A stretch of DNA of 64,000 bases from Lycium barbarum (lineage: Eukaryota; Streptophyta; Magnoliopsida; Solanales; Solanaceae): positions 23,510,336-23,574,335 of the forward strand of contig NC_083340.1 in the NCBI RefSeq assembly GCF_019175385.1, written 5' to 3'. The position numbers and the translations under genes were made by a program. Of this stretch, positions 60,369 to 64,000 are shown in pieces (position 1 is the first letter of the stretch; every line of letters starts with the position of its first letter). The notes beneath the pieces are model-generated. The model was not told where the DNA came from and searched no databases. It was given only the letters and a program-made list of their open reading frames with translations.

Positions 60369-63300
60369 TTAGACTGTCCCTGAAATCATCAAAAGTACGC
60401 GCGGAAGACCTTTAGTGAAAATGTCTACAATCTGGTAACGTGACGGGACGTGAAGAACACGAACTTCTCCACGGGCAACTTTCTCACGTACGAAATGTAT
60501 GTCCCATCTCAATATGTTTAGTGTGTTGGTGCTGAACTGGGTTACCTGATAGGTATATGGCACTACCATTATCACAATAAACCAATGTAGCTGTCCGGAT
60601 GGAACAACGGAGCTCCAAAAGAAGGTTGCGAAGCCAACAGGACTCAGAGACGACATTAGCGACACCACGGTATTCTGCCTCGGCACTCGACTTAGACATA
60701 ATAGGTTTCCGTTTGGATGACCATGAGAGTAGATTATCGCCAAGGAAAACACAGTAACCGGATGTGGATCGGCGAGTGTCTGGACACCCACCCCAATCTG
60801 CATCTGTATAAGAAACAAGAGAGGCAATGGAGGATTTGTACAGATGGAGACCAAACTCAATAGTACCTTGAATGTATCGTACTATGCGTTTAAGAGCATT
60901 CATATGTGCAACCTTTAGATCATGCATGTGAAGGCATACCTGTTGAACCACATAGGAGATGTCTGGTCTTGTGAACGTAAGGTACTGCAACGCGCCGGCC
61001 AACTTACAATATTGTGTGGGATCATCGCAAGAAGGCCCGACCGTGGCGCCAAGTTTGGCTTTGGTGTCGACCGGTGTCTGACTCGGCTTACAGGCAGTCA
61101 TGCCCGCACACTCTATAATATCTACTGCATAATTTTTCTGAGAGAGAAACATGCCGTGTGAAGTACGGGTAACAGCAATACCCAGAAAATAGCTTAAAGG
61201 GCCCAAATCCTTCATAGCAAATTCGGCACTAAGTAGAGACATGATGGATTTTCTGAGAGCATCTGAAGAAACTATGAGAATAATATCATCAACATATAGC
61301 AGAATGTAAGCAATGTCAGAACCTCGACAATAAATATAAAGAGAGAGTGATCAGATCGGCTATGTGAAAAACCAATAGTGGAGACATAGTCTGCAAAGCG
61401 TTGGAACCATGCACGGGGAGCTTGCTTAAGCCCATATAACGATTTCTTCAAGAGACAGACATGATGGGGATGCTTTGGATCCTTAAACCCAATAAGCTGA
61501 TGCATATAAACAGTCTCATTAAGATTACCGTGTAGAAAATCATTCTTGACGTCCAACTGATGAATGGGCCAAGAGTGTGCAAGTGCAATGCTCAAGACAA
61601 CACGAATAGTAGCCAGTTTGACAACTGGACTGAAAGTCTCGCCGCAGTCAACTCCAACCTGTTGAGACCTGCCATCACAGACAAGACGGGCTTTGTGCCT
61701 CTCAAAAGAACCATCAGATTTCTTTTTATGACGAAAGATCCACATAGAACGAATAAGATTCACATCAATGGGACGTGGAACTAACTCCCACGTCTTATTT
61801 TTAATTAGAGCATTATATTCATCAACCATGGCAGCTTTCCAATTGTGGTCATTTAGAGCACTCACAGGATTTCGCGGGATAGGCGAGATGGAGGTAGTGG
61901 TGGAAGTGTTTAAGTTGAACGGTTGTTTGGGCTTATAAATCCCATGTTGGCTTCTAGTGACCATGCGGGTGGGCTGCTGGGCAGTGGGCACGGGTGCAGC
62001 AGTGGGGGGGAGGGGCTTCTGGGCAGTGGTCACGGGTGCAGTAGTGGGGGGATCGGGCTGGACCGTGGGCACGACGGGTGGAGTGGGCTGCGACAGAAAA
62101 TGCAAGGTGTATGGAGAAATCCCATGGTCCAAAAAATCATAAGAAGTTGGGGTTGGTGAGTGCAATTTTGAGAAGGGATATTGAGTTTCCTCAAAGATGA
62201 CATGCCTTGATATGATGATTTTGTTGGTTGATAAATCATAACATTTATATTCCCTATGATTCAACGGATAGCCCAAAAATACACACGGGGTGGATCTTGC
62301 TTACAACTTATTAATAGTTGTAGATGGGAAAGAGGATAGCATAGGCACCCAAAAAACCGGAGATGAGAATAGGAGGGGGTTCGTTGGTAGAGAATGTGCG
62401 TTGGTGATTTATACCCAAGGACCTTGGTGAGAAGTACATTAAGGAGGTATGTGGCCATTTGGAGAGCATGATGCCAAAAAGAGGGGGGCATGGAGGAGTG
62501 GACAAGAAGAGTGCGCACTATGTTGTTAATGGATTTAATTTTTATTTCTGCTTTGCCGTTTTGAGGAGAGGTATGGGGGCAAGAAAATCTGAAATTTAAA
62601 CCATTGGAGGCGCAAAAAGATTGAAAATGCCCATTGGCGAACTCCCGCCAATTATCACATTGAATGTTTTTTATGTCTCTTTCGAATTGAGTCCGTATTA
62701 ATGCCTTAAAAGATAGAAAAGTAGAATAAACTTGGGACTTGTTAGAGATCGGAAAAGTCCAAAGAAAATTACTATAATCATCAAGAAAGAAAACATAATA
62801 GCGGTGCCCAGTAGAACTCAAAACAGAAGATGTCCATAAATCACTATGAATGATATCAAATGGCATAGTAGTAAATGACAATGAATCATAAAATGACAAT
62901 TTAACGTGTTTCTCCAAAGGACAAGAGGTACAAAAAGGAGTTCGGGCCCTATTACATTTAATTAAGGCATTACTATGAAGAGAACTAAGGATAGCATTTC
63001 CCGGATGCTCGAGTCGGGAATTTCACAAGCTAGGTGATGCGGCAATGAAAGTTGATGGTGGAGTGGTCCGTTTTGTGGCAGTGATAGGATACAATTCCCC
63101 GGTGCTCTCACATCTCATTAGGCGGCTCCCCGTCGGTAAATCCTTCGCAGAAAACCCAAAAGGATCAAACTCAACAGAAACATTATTGTCCTTAGTGAAT
63201 TTACGTACGGAAATAAGGTTTTTGATGAGTTTTGGAGCATGTAAGACATTTTGGAGACGTAATTGGGGATTATGTAGGGGTAGGGATGTACGACCATAGC

Positions 63301-63998
63301 CACGAATTGGAATAGTGCTACCATTACCAACAACGATTCCAGAATTATTGCTCAAATTAAAATAAGACGTGAGAGTACCTGTGTTGGCAGTCATGTGGAA
63401 AGTCGCTCCGGTGTCCATGTACCAATTATCATCTGGTTGATGCATGGACAGAGTGTGCATGACGGCCTCCACGTCTGTTGGAGTGTACCCAGAGTAGGAT
63501 GGACCATGCATGGAATAGGCCTGCTGAGGTGAGCGTGGACCTGCATCCAGAATGCCACTGCCGGGCCTTGGCGTCGTGGGACGTTGCTGCCACGGCCTTG
63601 TTCGATACGGACAGGGGGGCAGTGCCCATTGCTGTGGCGGCCAGGAAGGCCAGTAGTAGCCCCCTGCTGGTGGCTAGGCCGTCGGCCACTGGCCGTGGCT
63701 GGTCTGTCCACCGCCACAGCTGCCGCCGTCGGATTTCCCGCGGTTGTTGTTGTTGTTATTTCCCTTTCCCTTGTTCTTGTTGGAATTACTGCCACGATTA
63801 TTATCACGACAGTTGGTTGAATTATTGGTGCCTCCAGGTGGCGGGGAGGGAGCATCATTATCAACAATGAGAGCCGCGGGACTAGAATCGCGGGCACGTT
63901 CCTTGGCAGCGGCGTCTTCGAGCTTGAGTCTGGAGCACACTTCAGAGAAAGAGGGCAGCACATCCTTCTGCTGGATGGTTGTGACAAAGTGTGCATAT
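60369..63998 (-). pseudogene. copia GAG-POL polyprotein, disabled
   Basis: From the right edge: a GAG tail (LPSFSEVCSRLKLED, then an Asn-rich stretch), an in-frame TAG at 63674-63676, and protease (WYMDTGATFHMTANTG) to a TGA at 63023-63025. GAG pre-integrase and integrase follow (IIHSDLWTS, CDNWREF with Trp where Gly is usual, and TSPQNGKAE). A frameshift lies near 62270. RT runs through FSPVVKLATIRVVL and KKSLYGLKQAPRAW. A frameshift near 61335 precedes the YVDD region. RNase H (YTDADWGGCPDTRRSTSGY, SAEAEYRGVAN) has another frameshift near 60500 before VREKVARGEV. Five or more lesions make it non-autonomous and older than the intronic copia at 19904. Confidence 0.88.
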
Positions 63999-64000
63999 GT

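Larger units (their letters stand above)
60127..64000 (-). mobile_element. Ty1/copia retrotransposon, partial (runs off the window)
   Basis: The minus-strand element has its 3' LTR at 60127-60335 and polypurine-like GATTGTGGGGGTG just inside. The polyprotein extends leftward from the right edge (GAG at 63.9 kb to RNase H at 60.4 kb). The short LTR and the domain sequences suggest the Ale/Retrofit group. The 5' LTR lies beyond 64000, so the target duplication cannot be tested. Confidence 0.85.

Overview
This is a plant nuclear window. It has spliceosomal introns, AT-rich intergenic DNA, Ty1/copia and Mutator-like elements, and many short repeats typical of Solanaceae (SolS- and TS-type SINE modules, RTE-type LINE pieces, Stowaway MITEs). 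The repeat families and long transposon-filled introns suggest a Solanaceae genome, plausibly Nicotiana or a relative; this is inferred from recognition, not from a database search. No rRNA, tRNA, CRISPR array or prokaryotic operon was seen.

Three host genes look intact. (1) A four-helix DUF1218 membrane protein lies on the minus strand (17950-26284, 3 exons, 195 aa); a complete 5.4-kb Ty1/copia element sits in its first intron in the opposite orientation. (2) A GPI-anchored GH17 glucan endo-1,3-beta-glucosidase with a C-terminal X8 domain lies on the plus strand (35724-38622, 2 exons, 489 aa), preceded by an unusual ~113-bp tandem repeat in its leader. (3) A DCAF1 homologue, the large substrate receptor of CUL4-DDB1 ubiquitin ligases, lies on the plus strand (42408-56903, 14 exons by my reconstruction, 1960 aa); it carries a perfect 145-bp tandem duplication across an intron/exon boundary. 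As I recall the Arabidopsis map, the same GH17-DCAF1 neighbourhood occurs there (At4g31140 to At4g31160), which suggests old microsynteny.

Layout: 351-6375 is a complete 6.0-kb Mutator-like element with a perfect 9-bp target duplication, ~619-bp inverted repeats, a decayed transposase on one strand and two related small genes on the other. 6.4-17.9 kb is a graveyard of MITEs, LINE tails and a hAT-like element, plus two strong hairpins behind a TATA box near 15.4-15.9 kb. 17.9-26.3 kb is the DUF1218 gene with its copia insertion. 26.9-34.5 kb holds nested inverted-repeat elements, a 5'-truncated RTE LINE with an internal triplication, and a SINE. 34.7-38.6 kb is GH17. 39.4-42.4 kb holds a small decayed gene and a foldback. 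42.4-56.9 kb is DCAF1. 57-64 kb holds direct repeats, an F-box/LRR pseudogene broken by a MITE and a copia element, and that copia element running off the right edge.

The most unusual signals are: the ten-copy 25-bp palindrome of the Mutator-like element, whose half-sites differ in a paired, palindrome-preserving way between the ends and the central promoter region; the divergent accessory gene pair of that element; the exon-boundary duplication in DCAF1; and the two tandem hairpins downstream of a TATA box.
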